Shown here piece after piece: positions 1 through 7,118 of a stretch of DNA of 12,316 bases. The notes beneath the pieces were generated by a model. That model was given only the letters and a program-made list of their open reading frames with translations, was not told the origin of the DNA and searched no databases. The translations under genes and the position numbers were made by a program. Source of the DNA: CAINVV01 sp964506325 (GTDB taxonomy: Bacteria; Bacteroidota; Bacteroidia; Bacteroidales; Prolixibacteraceae); contig CAZDLO010000104.1 in the NCBI GenBank assembly GCA_964506325.1, positions 1-12,316 of the forward strand, given 5' to 3'. The stretch's first letter is position 1, and each line of letters begins with the position of its first letter.

Positions 1-131
1 ACAACTTTCCCTGTGAGTGGTTTTTCTTTCGCTGAATCAGGAATGATGAGACCACCAGCTGTTTTTTTCTCTGCTTCCTGCGGCTCGATCAATACTTTGC
101 CTGCCAGGATTTTACCTTTAAGTTCTGCCAT
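1..131 (-). CDS. groES: GroES co-chaperonin, N-terminal part (cut by window edge)
   Basis: This is the first 43 codons of the 10-kDa co-chaperonin, which caps the GroEL ring during ATP-driven protein folding in the cytoplasm. Translation begins MAELKGKILAGKVLIEPQEA and continues through GGLIIPDSAKEKP. This covers the first beta strand (with the usual R-V-L-I/K-V-L-I position) and the start of the mobile loop (GGLIIPDSAKEKP) that contacts GroEL. The rest, and presumably groEL, lie beyond base 1. The ATG at 131-129 is the only sensible start. The leader is very A/T-rich, as is common in Bacteroidota, with no clear Shine-Dalgarno site. No CIRCE operator (TTAGCACTC-N9-GAGTGCTAA) is present in the leader, so HrcA control is not indicated here. 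A strong terminator upstream separates it from the secG operon, so it probably has its own promoter. Confidence 0.93.
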   Translation of the reverse strand, partial: MAELKGKILAGKVLIEPQEAEKKTAGGLIIPDSAKEKPLTGKV

Positions 132-203
132 TTTTAGAAAATTTATTTAATTTATTATAAGTGAAGAATAATTGTTCTACATCTTCTCTATCAGATTTTG
201 TGC

Positions 204-211
204 CAAATTTA
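204..211 (-). promoter_or_regulatory. Possible groES promoter -7 element (TAAATTTG)
   Basis: Read on the minus strand the bases are TAAATTTG, an exact match to the Bacteroidota sigma-ABfr -7 consensus TAnnTTTG. It would start transcription near 197 and give a leader of about 65 nt before the groES ATG. It lies in the only gap between the secG terminator and groES. The weak point is the -33 region: the nearest TTTG lies about 30 bp upstream, instead of the usual 17-23. Confidence 0.35.
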
Positions 212-351
212 AGTAACTGACTTAACGTGTAAAATCCACGACAAATTCAGTATCAGGAAAACCAAGATTATCTGTATGTTAATTATAATTTAATGATATT
301 CAGCGGTGTAAGTTGGTTTTTATTTGGCAGTTTTGACTGTCAAGATGACAT

Positions 352-404
352 TCCTTAAAAAAGGAAAGCCATTGCTCGTGGCAATGGCTTTCCTTTTTTA
401 AGGA
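352..404 (-). terminator. Rho-independent terminator after secG (24-bp perfect stem)
   Basis: Bases 352-375 and 381-404 are perfect reverse complements (24 bp each) around a 5-base loop (376-380). The inner half of the stem is G/C-mixed (GCAATGGCTTTCC), and the outer part is the T-run TTTTTTAA on either strand, so it can work in both directions. It lies 12 bp after the secG stop codon and should end the minus-strand operon from the regulator to secG, insulating groES. No plus-strand gene reads into it within the window. Confidence 0.88.
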
Positions 405-416
405 TATCTTAAGTGA

Positions 417-758
417 TTATTTACTTTTTGATGTATCTGTATTCTGTGGTACGGACTGTGGAAAGGTTGGCAGGGCTGTCGGATCCTGTACACCTTGTAT
501 TTGCTGTTCGATCGCAGATTTAGCCTGATCTCCCTGACGAGGAAGGAATGCAGTGGCACTGATGCAAAGGACTACGAGTGCTACAGCAAGAATCCAGGTT
601 CCTTTTTCAAGGAAATCGGTGGTTTTACGAACGCCCATAACCTGGTTAGAACTTGAAAATGAAGATGCCAGTCCTCCGCCTTTTGAATTTTGTACAAGGA
701 CGAGAAGGACCAATAAAAAGCATACAATAAAAATCAAGGCAGTAATAAATGGATACAT
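417..758 (-). CDS. secG: SecG, preprotein translocase subunit
   Basis: This is the small accessory subunit of the SecYEG channel in the inner membrane, which helps SecA-driven export. The 113-residue product has the family layout: transmembrane helix 1 at about residues 3-22, the conserved cytoplasmic stretch LVQNSKGGGLASSF (21-34), transmembrane helix 2 at about 53-72, then a polar tail. The tail of about 40 residues, rich in Gln, Pro, Thr and Ser, is longer than in E. coli but common in this phylum. The ATG lies only 6 bp after the stop codon of the preceding TPR-like gene, so the two are surely co-transcribed. A strong hairpin terminator follows the stop codon. Confidence 0.95.
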   Translation of the reverse strand: MYPFITALIFIVCFLLVLLVLVQNSKGGGLASSFSSSNQVMGVRKTTDFLEKGTWILAVALVVLCISATAFLPRQGDQAKSAIEQQIQGVQDPTALPTFPQSVPQNTDTSKSK

Positions 759-764
759 TTTCTA

Positions 765-1553
765 TTAATTAAGTAATTTTTTAATCTCTTCAATTTGCTG
801 GGCAAAATAAACACTTTTTTCGGGAAATTTCAAACTTAACCGTTTAAAAGAGTCTATAGCTTTCTGGTAGTGACCCTGTTTTAGGTAAATTCTTGATAAT
901 GTTTCAGTTATAAGCTCGTCCTTTTCGGTTTCAGCATCATCTGTTAAATCTGATGGTTCGACTTGAACAGGAACATTTTCGATTCGGGGTTGAATTGACG
1001 GGTTTACTTTGATGAATTGCTCGATCAAGTCAATTTTTTTATCAGAATCAGAATCCTGATGACCTGTTTCTGCAAGGTTATCTTCCCTGCCTGGAAGGAG
1101 ATCTGTTTCCGGAAGTTTGTAAAGAGTCAATTCATGATGTTCAAAGCTCAGGAGATCAAAATTGGAATCTTCACCTCCATCTGGATAGGAAGAAGATATT
1201 TGAGGAAATTCAGCTTCTGTAATTTGATTTTCCTCAGACAACTCTATGAGCGCTGAAGATTCAATAGCAAGCTCCTCCATCGTATTTACTTTCTTCAGAG
1301 CGGCTTCGGGTTGATTGCGGGGTTGAAGAAGCCGGTAAAGGACAGTTCTGTCAGTAGCATAAATTGAACAAGTCTTCAGATAATCTGAATAACGAAAATT
1401 TGCCTGGGCAAACAGGTTACAGGTATAAAGAAGCTGAGCCGACTGAAAGTAAGGGAATTCGTCAATAATTTCCTTCAATTCTCCTATCGTCTGTTCTTTA
1501 AGCAGTCCGGGTTTTTCGATATACTGAATTAACTGTTCTCTGGTTATAGACAT
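765..1553 (-). CDS. Conserved hypothetical protein with C-terminal TPR-like repeat, between lptE and secG
   Basis: The 262-residue protein begins MSITREQLIQYIEKP. I chose the ATG at 1553 over the TTG at 1568, which would add five residues, because it is a standard start and fits the domain start. The N-terminal 80 residues are helical and hold a hydrophobic-aromatic segment, FPYFQSAQLLYTCNL, that looks like a helical-repeat start. The middle (about 90-200) is acidic and low in order. The last 45 residues (ETLSRIYLKQGHYQKAIDSF, then KRLSLKFPEKS) form a recognisable TPR unit. There is no signal peptide or membrane helix, so it is probably cytoplasmic. I recall proteins of this type in the same position between LptE and SecG in other Bacteroidota. 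Its function is unknown; a scaffolding role in envelope or secretion biogenesis is only an inference from its neighbours. Confidence 0.85.
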   Translation of the reverse strand: MSITREQLIQYIEKPGLLKEQTIGELKEIIDEFPYFQSAQLLYTCNLFAQANFRYSDYLKTCSIYATDRTVLYRLLQPRNQPEAALKKVNTMEELAIESSALIELSEENQITEAEFPQISSSYPDGGEDSNFDLLSFEHHELTLYKLPETDLLPGREDNLAETGHQDSDSDKKIDLIEQFIKVNPSIQPRIENVPVQVEPSDLTDDAETEKDELITETLSRIYLKQGHYQKAIDSFKRLSLKFPEKSVYFAQQIEEIKKLLN

Positions 1554-1598
1554 AACGGGACTAGTCAAATTATGATTCTTCTGTTCTGAAATCAGTTA

Positions 1599-1606
1599 CA
1601 AATATA
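1599..1606 (-). promoter_or_regulatory. Possible internal promoter -7 element (TATATTTG) before the TPR-like gene
   Basis: The minus-strand bases TATATTTG match TAnnTTTG exactly. A TTG triplet lies 16 bp further upstream (1625-1623), close to the usual -33 spacing. A start near 1592 would give a leader of about 40 nt to the ATG at 1553. It sits just past the lptE stop codon, so it could give the TPR-like gene and secG their own transcript. This is a pattern match only. Confidence 0.35.
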
Positions 1607-1611
1607 ATTCA

Positions 1612-2259
1612 CTACCAGTTGGCAACAGACCTGTTAAAGATATCATCCACCAATTGCTGGGTGATAACCTGGACAGCATCGGTCTCCACCTGGTTGATTG
1701 TTTTGGAACTCTCCCAGTCGAAATAGGATGAGAATGTAGTATTGAAATCCTGATCGTGATCCTTGTTATTGACAAAGATAACTTTAACTGTGATGGTAAG
1801 ACGGTTCATGGCCGCATAATCCATCCCGGTTTCACTCTTTTGTACAGAAAGGGGACGGACATCGTAGCCATTGATTTCGCCTGTGAATTCAAGATCCCCC
1901 TGATCTGTATTCAGGCTAAGCCCGGTCTCATTGACAAATTTGTCCTTCATGGCTTCCGTGAATGACTGGCTGAGTGTAGGATTGATCACCCTTGACCTGT
2001 TTCTGAAATAATCAACAAATACTGTTTTTACATCCGGGGATATGGAAGCTCCGCTGAGAGAATAATTGATTTTACATCCTGAAGCCAATAAAAGTGCAAG
2101 AACTATCAGCAGGATGTGGAAATGCCCGGAAATAATTTGATGATAAATTCGAAAAACATTTGTTTTCAATTGCTTCTGTGAAGCATCTGACAAAACGGCT
2201 TTACTTATTTTCATGGTCCATTTACAATTACCCGGTGAGCTTTTCTGCATGAAGGTCAT
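1612..2259 (-). CDS. lptE: LptE-like LPS-assembly lipoprotein
   Basis: LptE is an outer-membrane lipoprotein that plugs the LptD barrel and helps place lipopolysaccharide in the outer leaflet. A hydrophobic helix HILLIVLALLLA ends in the lipobox LASGC with the lipidated Cys at residue 62. Then comes KINYSLSGASISPDVKTVFV, the opening typical of Bacteroidota LptE, followed by a mixed alpha/beta domain ending QQLVDDIFNRSVANW. The ATG at 2259 overlaps the stop codon of the upstream regulator (TAATG), which suggests coupled translation. However, 61 residues before the Cys is long for a lipoprotein signal. In-frame alternatives are ATG at 2214 (Cys at 47) and TTG at 2169 (Cys at 32, the most normal signal length). 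The family call is firm, but the true start is not settled. Confidence 0.85.
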   Translation of the reverse strand: MTFMQKSSPGNCKWTMKISKAVLSDASQKQLKTNVFRIYHQIISGHFHILLIVLALLLASGCKINYSLSGASISPDVKTVFVDYFRNRSRVINPTLSQSFTEAMKDKFVNETGLSLNTDQGDLEFTGEINGYDVRPLSVQKSETGMDYAAMNRLTITVKVIFVNNKDHDQDFNTTFSSYFDWESSKTINQVETDAVQVITQQLVDDIFNRSVANW

Positions 2260-3497
2260 TATTTTTGAGTAATGTTGTATTCTTTAATTTTCCTGTAAAG
2301 TGTCCTTTCCGAGATACCCAGCTCCTCTGCAGCAAGTTTTCTTTTTCCACTGTGCCGGTCCAGGGCCTTCAGGATCAATTCCATCTCTTTCTCTTCGATT
2401 GAAAGGGATTCTTCCACAAATTCTTCGGTATCCTGTATGTGAGACCTTACTCCAGGTTTCGCATAACCCTGGTTAAAGATTGCGTCGCCCGGTTCCATGG
2501 GACTCTTTCCTTCCTGATACACCTGCATGTACCCTTCAACCTCCTGATCTGCCTGTACGGCAGCCGGGGTTATTTTCACGATTTGATTGAATTTCTCCTT
2601 TAATTCATCCAGTTCTTTCTTCAATCCAATCAATGCATTGAGCATCATGGTTCGCTCATTCTCGTAGGCCCTGGAGTCGGATTCTTTGCTGTACAGGGCG
2701 GGAAGGAAGCCACCATCTTCGTTCGGTATATAGTTGACAAGTTTGTCATATGTTATATCCCGCTCGGTCTCAATAATGGATATCTGTTCCGTAATATTTT
2801 TCAGTTGCCTGACATTTCCCGGCCACCTGTAACCGAGGAAAATTTTCTGTGCTTCCTCGTTCATCCGAATGGCAGGCATTTTGTAACGTTCGGCAAAATC
2901 ACTGGCAAATTTACGGAACAGGAGAAGTACATCAGTGCCTCTTTCCCGAAGCGGCAAAACTTTGATGGGCACAGTATTCAGCCGATAGTATAAATCTTCC
3001 CTGAATTTGCCCTCTTTGATGGCATGGGTAAGATCGAAATTCGTTGCGGCTATGACCCTGACATTTGTTTTTTGTACCTGGGAGGATCCCACCCGGATAA
3101 ACTCCCCGGTTTCGAGGACTCTCAGCAGCCTCACCTGGGTTGATATGGGCAATTCTCCGATTTCATCGAGGAACAGAGTTCCTCCGTCGGTAACTTCGAA
3201 ATAACCCTTTCTGTCGTTCAGCGCACCAGTGAATGAACCCTTCTCATGTCCGAAGAGCTCAGAGTCGATTGTCCCTTCAGGTATTGCGCCACAGTTAATA
3301 GCAATGTATTTTCCGTGTTTACGATGCGAATAATAATGAATGATCTGGGGGAAGGACTCCTTTCCAACACCGCTTTCTCCGCTAATAAGCACAGACAAGT
3401 CAGTCGGTGCCACCTGAAGCGCTACTTCGATGGCCCGGTTTAACCCCGGAGCATTTCCTATGATGCTGAAACGTTGTTTAATCTCCTGTATATCCAT
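2259..3497 (-). CDS. Sigma-54-dependent transcriptional activator, AAA+ with Fis-type HTH
   Basis: This 412-residue enhancer-binding protein remodels RNA polymerase with sigma-54, using ATP. In order it has Walker A GESGVGKE (40-47), the sigma-54 contact loop as GSFTGA (87-92; the usual form is GAFTGA), Walker B with FLDE (109-112), an arginine-finger segment REDLYYRL (166-173) and WPGNVRQL (225-232). A linker of about 110 residues with a probable coiled coil (about 285-305) leads to a C-terminal HTH_8 domain ending ERTLYRKIKEYN. There is no receiver, PAS or GAF domain in front of the AAA+ core, so any signal must come by another route. I chose ATG at 3497 (MDIQEIKQRFSIIGNAPGLN, the usual start in this phylum as I recall it). 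The ORF stays open upstream to 3617, but those 40 residues are not family-like. It heads the operon with lptE and secG. Its targets are unknown. Confidence 0.92.
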   Translation of the reverse strand: MDIQEIKQRFSIIGNAPGLNRAIEVALQVAPTDLSVLISGESGVGKESFPQIIHYYSHRKHGKYIAINCGAIPEGTIDSELFGHEKGSFTGALNDRKGYFEVTDGGTLFLDEIGELPISTQVRLLRVLETGEFIRVGSSQVQKTNVRVIAATNFDLTHAIKEGKFREDLYYRLNTVPIKVLPLRERGTDVLLLFRKFASDFAERYKMPAIRMNEEAQKIFLGYRWPGNVRQLKNITEQISIIETERDITYDKLVNYIPNEDGGFLPALYSKESDSRAYENERTMMLNALIGLKKELDELKEKFNQIVKITPAAVQADQEVEGYMQVYQEGKSPMEPGDAIFNQGYAKPGVRSHIQDTEEFVEESLSIEEKEMELILKALDRHSGKRKLAAEELGISERTLYRKIKEYNITQK

Positions 3498-3523
3498 GCA
3501 ATCGCCCTTCGTTTTCGGAACTG

Positions 3524-3531
3524 CAAATTTA
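3524..3531 (-). promoter_or_regulatory. Possible promoter -7 element (TAAATTTG) for the regulator operon
   Basis: On the minus strand this is an exact TAnnTTTG box 26 bp before the chosen ATG at 3497, predicting a start near 3517 and a leader of about 20 nt. It supports the shorter start of the regulator, because the longer ORF would be read through the promoter. No convincing -33 TTTG is seen at the usual distance. Confidence 0.4.
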
Positions 3532-3668
3532 GCATTTATCTGTGAATATCCGAAGGGTAAAGCAGTATAAGCGCGTGTAACCCTCTTGCTTGTTATCCCC
3601 TTCAGCTCAATCAGCATCCATTTTTCTGTTTCTTGTCATCCCCGGAGTCAAGATTGTTAAACATTGGT

Positions 3669-3676
3669 TATTTTTG
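3669..3676 (+). promoter_or_regulatory. Possible kdsB promoter -7 element (TATTTTTG)
   Basis: The plus-strand bases TATTTTTG match TAnnTTTG in the divergent gap between the regulator (start 3497) and kdsB (start 3762). The implied leader is about 80 nt. TTG triplets upstream are not at the usual spacing, so this is weak. Confidence 0.25.
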
Positions 3677-3761
3677 CCTGAAACAAACAAGGGAAATTGT
3701 ACAAGTTTATTCTTTAAAAGGAGTAAATTTCGAAAGGTTGATTTTCCATAACAGCAACTAT

Positions 3762-4554
3762 ATGACCTTAAAATTTATTGCCATCATACCTTCACGTTAC
3801 GGATCAACCCGGTTTCCCGGAAAGCCACTCGCCGACATTGCCGGTAAGATTATGATACATCGGGTGTATGGGCAAGTGATCCAGGCAGTTGAGGAGGTTT
3901 GGGTTGCGACAGATGACGAGCGCATTGCTGCAGCGGTCCGCGGTTTTGGGGGTAATGCGGTGATGACATCCGTTGAACANNNNNNNNNNTGAACACCGCA
4001 GTGGCACTGACCGTTGTGCTGAAGCCGTCAGGTCAATAAGTCAGATAACCGGAAAGAAATATGATGTAGTAATCAACATCCAGGGTGATGAACCTTTTAT
4101 CCAGCCGGAACAAATTGAAACCCTTAAAAAACCATTCCTTCAGGATACCGCTACTGAAATTGCCACCCTGATTGAACCAATTGTCAAAACCGAAGTACTT
4201 CTGAATCCTGCTGAGGCAAAAGTAGCACTGGACATTTATGGCAATGCCATTTATTTTAGCCGGTTACCTATACCAATGATTGTCAAAAAGGACCAGTCGG
4301 AGTGGGTGGACAGCTTTCGTTATTACAACCATGTTGGAATTTATGCCTACCGGACAGATATCCTCGAGCAACTTGGCAAGCTAAAAGAAGGCATTCTTGA
4401 AAAAGCCGAGTCGCTCGAACAACTCCGTTGGCTGGAAAACGGATACAAGATCAGGACGGCAGTAACTGACCATGGAACTGTTGGAATAGATACTCCCGAA
4501 GATCTGGACAGGATAATTGGGGAAGGGATTGAAAAATACTATGCCAAAAACTAA
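3762..4554 (+). CDS. kdsB: 3-deoxy-manno-octulosonate cytidylyltransferase (KdsB), broken only by an assembly gap
   Basis: KdsB activates KDO with CTP to CMP-KDO in the cytoplasm for building the inner core of LPS. The start MTLKFIAIIPSRYGSTRFPG holds the nucleotide-binding motif IPSRYGSTRFPGKPL. Further on come WVATDDERI, EHRSGTDRCAEA, NIQGDEPF (family motif QGDEP) and the C-terminal GIDTPEDL. A run of 10 N (3980-3989) separates the two halves, which lie in frames one base apart. If the N-run and the second copy of the repeated TGAACA (16 bases in all) are removed, the reading frame closes to VMTSVEHRSGTDR with no lost residue, giving 258 aa, close to the family's 245-260. So the gene is most likely intact. 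The upstream ORF extension to 3633 begins with TTG and is not family-like; ATG 3762 is the start. glgB follows 46 bp later. Confidence 0.93.
3980..3989. other. Assembly gap (10 N), probably of negative true size
   Basis: Ten N sit between two copies of TGAACA (3974-3979 and 3990-3995). A fixed-length N-run flanked by the same short word is what a scaffolder leaves when two contigs overlap by too few bases to be merged. Collapsing it restores the kdsB frame. Confidence 0.9.
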
Positions 4555-4561
4555 ATTCTGT

Positions 4562-4569
4562 TAATTTTG
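4562..4569 (+). promoter_or_regulatory. Possible glgB promoter -7 element (TAATTTTG)
   Basis: An exact TAnnTTTG match lies 31 bp before the glgB ATG, in the 46-bp gap after kdsB. It would give glgB its own start near 4576. A TTG lies 30 bp upstream, further than usual, so kdsB read-through may matter as much. Confidence 0.35.
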
Positions 4570-4600
4570 ATAACTTTAACCAAACTTAAGGTCTGAATTT

Positions 4601-6610
4601 ATGAACGTGCCTCAGTTGGTTGACCTTGATCCCTATTTACAGCCGTATGCTTCTGATTTCAGTCGCTGGGCAGATAAATACAGGATAAAAGAGAAGGAGT
4701 TGCTGGGGGATATTTCCTTGCAGGATTTTGCTTCCGGACATGACTATTTTGGCCTGTTCAAAGCTGGTGACCGGTGGATTTTTCGCGACTGGGCCCCTAA
4801 TGCGACCAGGATCTTCCTGACTGGTAATTTTAACGGTTGGACGGATCACCCTGAATTTGAATTGCATAGAATTTCAAATGGTTCGTGGGAACTTGAAATT
4901 CCTCTCTCCTCCATCCACCATGGTGATTTGTACTCCTTGTCTCTTTACTGGGAGGGAGGACAAGGCAAAAGGATTCCTGCATGGGCCAGGCGCGTGGTAC
5001 AGGATCCGGAAACAAATATTTTCAATGCCCAGGTGTGGCAACCAAAAGAATCCTTTCATTTCAGGCATCATTTTATGCCGATGCATGAGGTCCCGCTTAT
5101 TTATGAGTCTCATGTCGGGATGGCCGGAGAAGAGCCCAGAGTTCACACTTACAATGAATTCCGTTATGAAATACTCCCGCGTATCAAGGCGGCAGGTTAC
5201 AATACCGTACAACTTATGGCGATTCCGGAACACCCCTATTACGGAAGTTTCGGTTACCATATCTCCAGTTTCTTTGCTCCCTCTTCCAGGTTTGGAACGC
5301 CAGAAGAGTTGAAACACCTGATAGACGAGGCTCATGGAATGGGTATTGCAGTGATAATGGACCTGGTGCATTCCCATGCCGTAAAAAATGTAAACGAGGG
5401 ACTCGGTCTGTACGATGGTACTCGCACCCAATTTTTCCACGAAGGTGCCAGGGGTGAACATCCTGCATGGGATTCCTACTGTTTTAACTATTCGAAAAAC
5501 GAGGTTTTGCACTTTCTTTTGTCGAATATCAAGTATTGGCTGACAGAATTCAAATTTGACGGTTTCCGTTTCGACGGAGTTACCAGCATGCTCTATTTTG
5601 ATCACGGACTTGGGAAAGCATTCACCTCCTACTCAGATTATTTTACGCCGAATCTTGATGATGAGGCGGTTGTATATTTCATGCTGGCCAATAAGCTGGC
5701 ACATGTGATTAATCCGCGCGTTCTTTCGATCGCCGAGGAGATGAGCGGACTACCGGGGTTAGCGGCGCCATTGGAAAGCGGCGGACTGGGATTCGATTAC
5801 CGGATGTCGATGGGAGTTCCCGATCTCTGGATCAAGTTGATCAAGGAACAACAGGACCAGGACTGGAATGTGGGCCATTTGTTCTATGAACTTACGGCTC
5901 ACCGTCCGGAAGAAAAGGTTGTTAGTTATGTGGAGAGTCACGACCAGGCGATGGTTGGTGACAAGACGGTTATTTTCAGGCTGATTGACAAAGATATGTA
6001 TTACAATATGCGCAAGGATCAGCCCAACCTGGTTGTCGACCGGGGCATTGCCCTGCATAAAATAATCCGGCTTATAACACTGGGATGTGCAGGAGGTGCT
6101 TACCTGAATTTCATGGGTAATGAATTCGGGCATCCCGAATGGATAGATTTTCCGCGTGAAGGGAATGACTGGTCTTATCAGCATGCCCGCAGAATATGGA
6201 GTGTTGCCGACAACCCGGAATTGAAATATCACTGGCTCCTTGATTTTGACAAAGATATGATCCATCTGTTCCGGAAGGAAAGGCTCCTGGAAGTACCAGA
6301 GGTTTGGAGGATTCATGACAACATGCCGGACCAGGTACTTGCTTTTAAAAGGAAAAATCTGCTGTTCGTCTTCAATTTCAATCCCGACAAATCATTTGAA
6401 AACTATGGTATTCAGTGTGAACCTGCCAAATTCAGGGTAGTACTTCAGACAGATGCCCATATGTACGGAGGTTTTAACCGGATCGATGAGAGAATGACGT
6501 ATTATTCCCTGCCGGAAAGCGGAATGGGATCGAGGCACCACCTTAAACTTTATCTGCCCTCCAGGACGGCTATTGTCTTACAGCAGCAACCCTATACAAA
6601 GGTAAGGTAG
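4601..6610 (+). CDS. glgB: 1,4-alpha-glucan (glycogen) branching enzyme, eukaryote-like GH13_8
   Basis: The enzyme cuts an alpha-1,4 glucan and rejoins the piece by an alpha-1,6 bond, making branches in cytoplasmic glycogen. The 669-residue product opens LVDLDPYLQPYASDFSRW, as in animal and plant branching enzymes, and has a CBM48 domain (about 55-150) and a GH13 barrel. The four conserved regions are DLVHSH (from Asp254), GFRFDGVTS with nucleophile Asp325, IAEEMSG with acid/base Glu379, and VESHDQA with Asp448 as transition-state stabiliser. A C-terminal beta domain ends at LPSRTAIVLQQQP. It lacks the extra N-terminal module of E. coli GlgB. No glgA, glgC or phosphorylase is nearby, so it is an isolated glycogen gene. 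It follows kdsB and converges with the small membrane protein gene ending at 6672. No clear terminator hairpin is seen in the 61-bp gap. Confidence 0.96.
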   Translation: MNVPQLVDLDPYLQPYASDFSRWADKYRIKEKELLGDISLQDFASGHDYFGLFKAGDRWIFRDWAPNATRIFLTGNFNGWTDHPEFELHRISNGSWELEIPLSSIHHGDLYSLSLYWEGGQGKRIPAWARRVVQDPETNIFNAQVWQPKESFHFRHHFMPMHEVPLIYESHVGMAGEEPRVHTYNEFRYEILPRIKAAGYNTVQLMAIPEHPYYGSFGYHISSFFAPSSRFGTPEELKHLIDEAHGMGIAVIMDLVHSHAVKNVNEGLGLYDGTRTQFFHEGARGEHPAWDSYCFNYSKNEVLHFLLSNIKYWLTEFKFDGFRFDGVTSMLYFDHGLGKAFTSYSDYFTPNLDDEAVVYFMLANKLAHVINPRVLSIAEEMSGLPGLAAPLESGGLGFDYRMSMGVPDLWIKLIKEQQDQDWNVGHLFYELTAHRPEEKVVSYVESHDQAMVGDKTVIFRLIDKDMYYNMRKDQPNLVVDRGIALHKIIRLITLGCAGGAYLNFMGNEFGHPEWIDFPREGNDWSYQHARRIWSVADNPELKYHWLLDFDKDMIHLFRKERLLEVPEVWRIHDNMPDQVLAFKRKNLLFVFNFNPDKSFENYGIQCEPAKFRVVLQTDAHMYGGFNRIDERMTYYSLPESGMGSRHHLKLYLPSRTAIVLQQQPYTKVR

Positions 6611-6671
6611 AACCCGGTATTGTCTAACCAGATTGAAGTAATAGCCTGTTTCCCGGTTTTCTGAAGCGGAA

Positions 6672-7118
6672 TTAGTTGACCAGGTCTTTGATCGTTTTAA
6701 CCAGTCTCCTTCTATCCTCAAAAGGTACCGCCGACAGGCAAACGACAGGATAATCGGCCATTCCCTGCTTTAGTTTGACCGAAAGCCGGAGATCCCATTT
6801 CAACCCGAAGAGGTACTTCTTAACCGTGACCTTCCTGAGGCTGTAAACAGGGAATTCAATGGATTCATAGTTCCGGTCGACCGAATAGAGGGAATAATAA
6901 CGGATGATCAACCTTTCATTTTCAAGCTGTATCCGCACGAAATTAAAATTCAGGATCCGGGTCAATACCAACATCAGCACAAGAAAGATTCCCAGGCAGA
7001 GCAGTAATACATATTTCTCCAGGAAAATGGTGGCTGTCATAACCAGTAAAAGAGAAATCCCCCCGAAGAGCTGGATCTTTTTCAATAAAGAGAGGTATTT
7101 TTTGTTGTTGTAGAGCAT
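6672..7118 (-). CDS. Small membrane protein of unknown function, two transmembrane helices
   Basis: The 148-residue protein has a short basic start (MLYNNKKYLSLLKK), two hydrophobic helices at about 15-33 and 36-54 joined by a tight turn (LEKY), and a soluble tail of about 90 residues. The tail is rich in alternating strands, for example RLIIRYYSLYSVDR, FPVYSLRKVTVKKYLFG and WDLRLSVKLK, then a final amphipathic helix. Two helices plus a strand-rich tail resembles bacterial membrane proteins with a PH-like domain, but no motif proves this. The tail is probably cytoplasmic by the positive-inside rule. The ATG at 7118 is the first good start. A near-match promoter box (TATTTTG, 7149-7143, one base short of consensus) lies just upstream. 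It stands alone, converging on glgB. No function is proposed. Confidence 0.75.
   Translation of the reverse strand: MLYNNKKYLSLLKKIQLFGGISLLLVMTATIFLEKYVLLLCLGIFLVLMLVLTRILNFNFVRIQLENERLIIRYYSLYSVDRNYESIEFPVYSLRKVTVKKYLFGLKWDLRLSVKLKQGMADYPVVCLSAVPFEDRRRLVKTIKDLVN

Noticed and set aside
132..351. CIRCE heat-shock operator before groES
   Set aside because: No TTAGCACTC / GAGTGCTAA pair is present. Only a small TTGAC-T-GTCAA palindrome (333-343) is seen, and it is too short to call.
3498..3617. Longer start of the sigma-54 regulator, adding 40 residues
   Set aside because: The extra part is not like the family, and an exact TAnnTTTG promoter box lies within it. MDIQEIKQRF is the natural start.
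3633..3761. Longer start of kdsB, adding 43 residues from a TTG codon
   Set aside because: KdsB begins with the nucleotide-binding strand right after the ATG at 3762. The extension has no family character and covers the likely promoter.
3762..4554. kdsB as a frameshifted pseudogene
   Set aside because: The frame change comes only from the 10-N placeholder and the doubled TGAACA. Collapsing them gives a full-length, motif-complete protein.
4874..5605. A 243-codon open frame on the minus strand inside glgB
   Set aside because: It lies wholly antisense to a well-supported glgB, and its product has no recognisable domain. It is a shadow of the coding pattern.
5759..6316. A 185-codon open frame on the minus strand inside glgB
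   Set aside because: It is antisense to the conserved GH13 barrel and C-terminal domain, with no family-like features of its own.
6611..6671. Terminator between the convergent glgB and membrane protein genes
   Set aside because: The two CCCGGT stretches are direct, not inverted, repeats, and I find no stable stem with a T-run.
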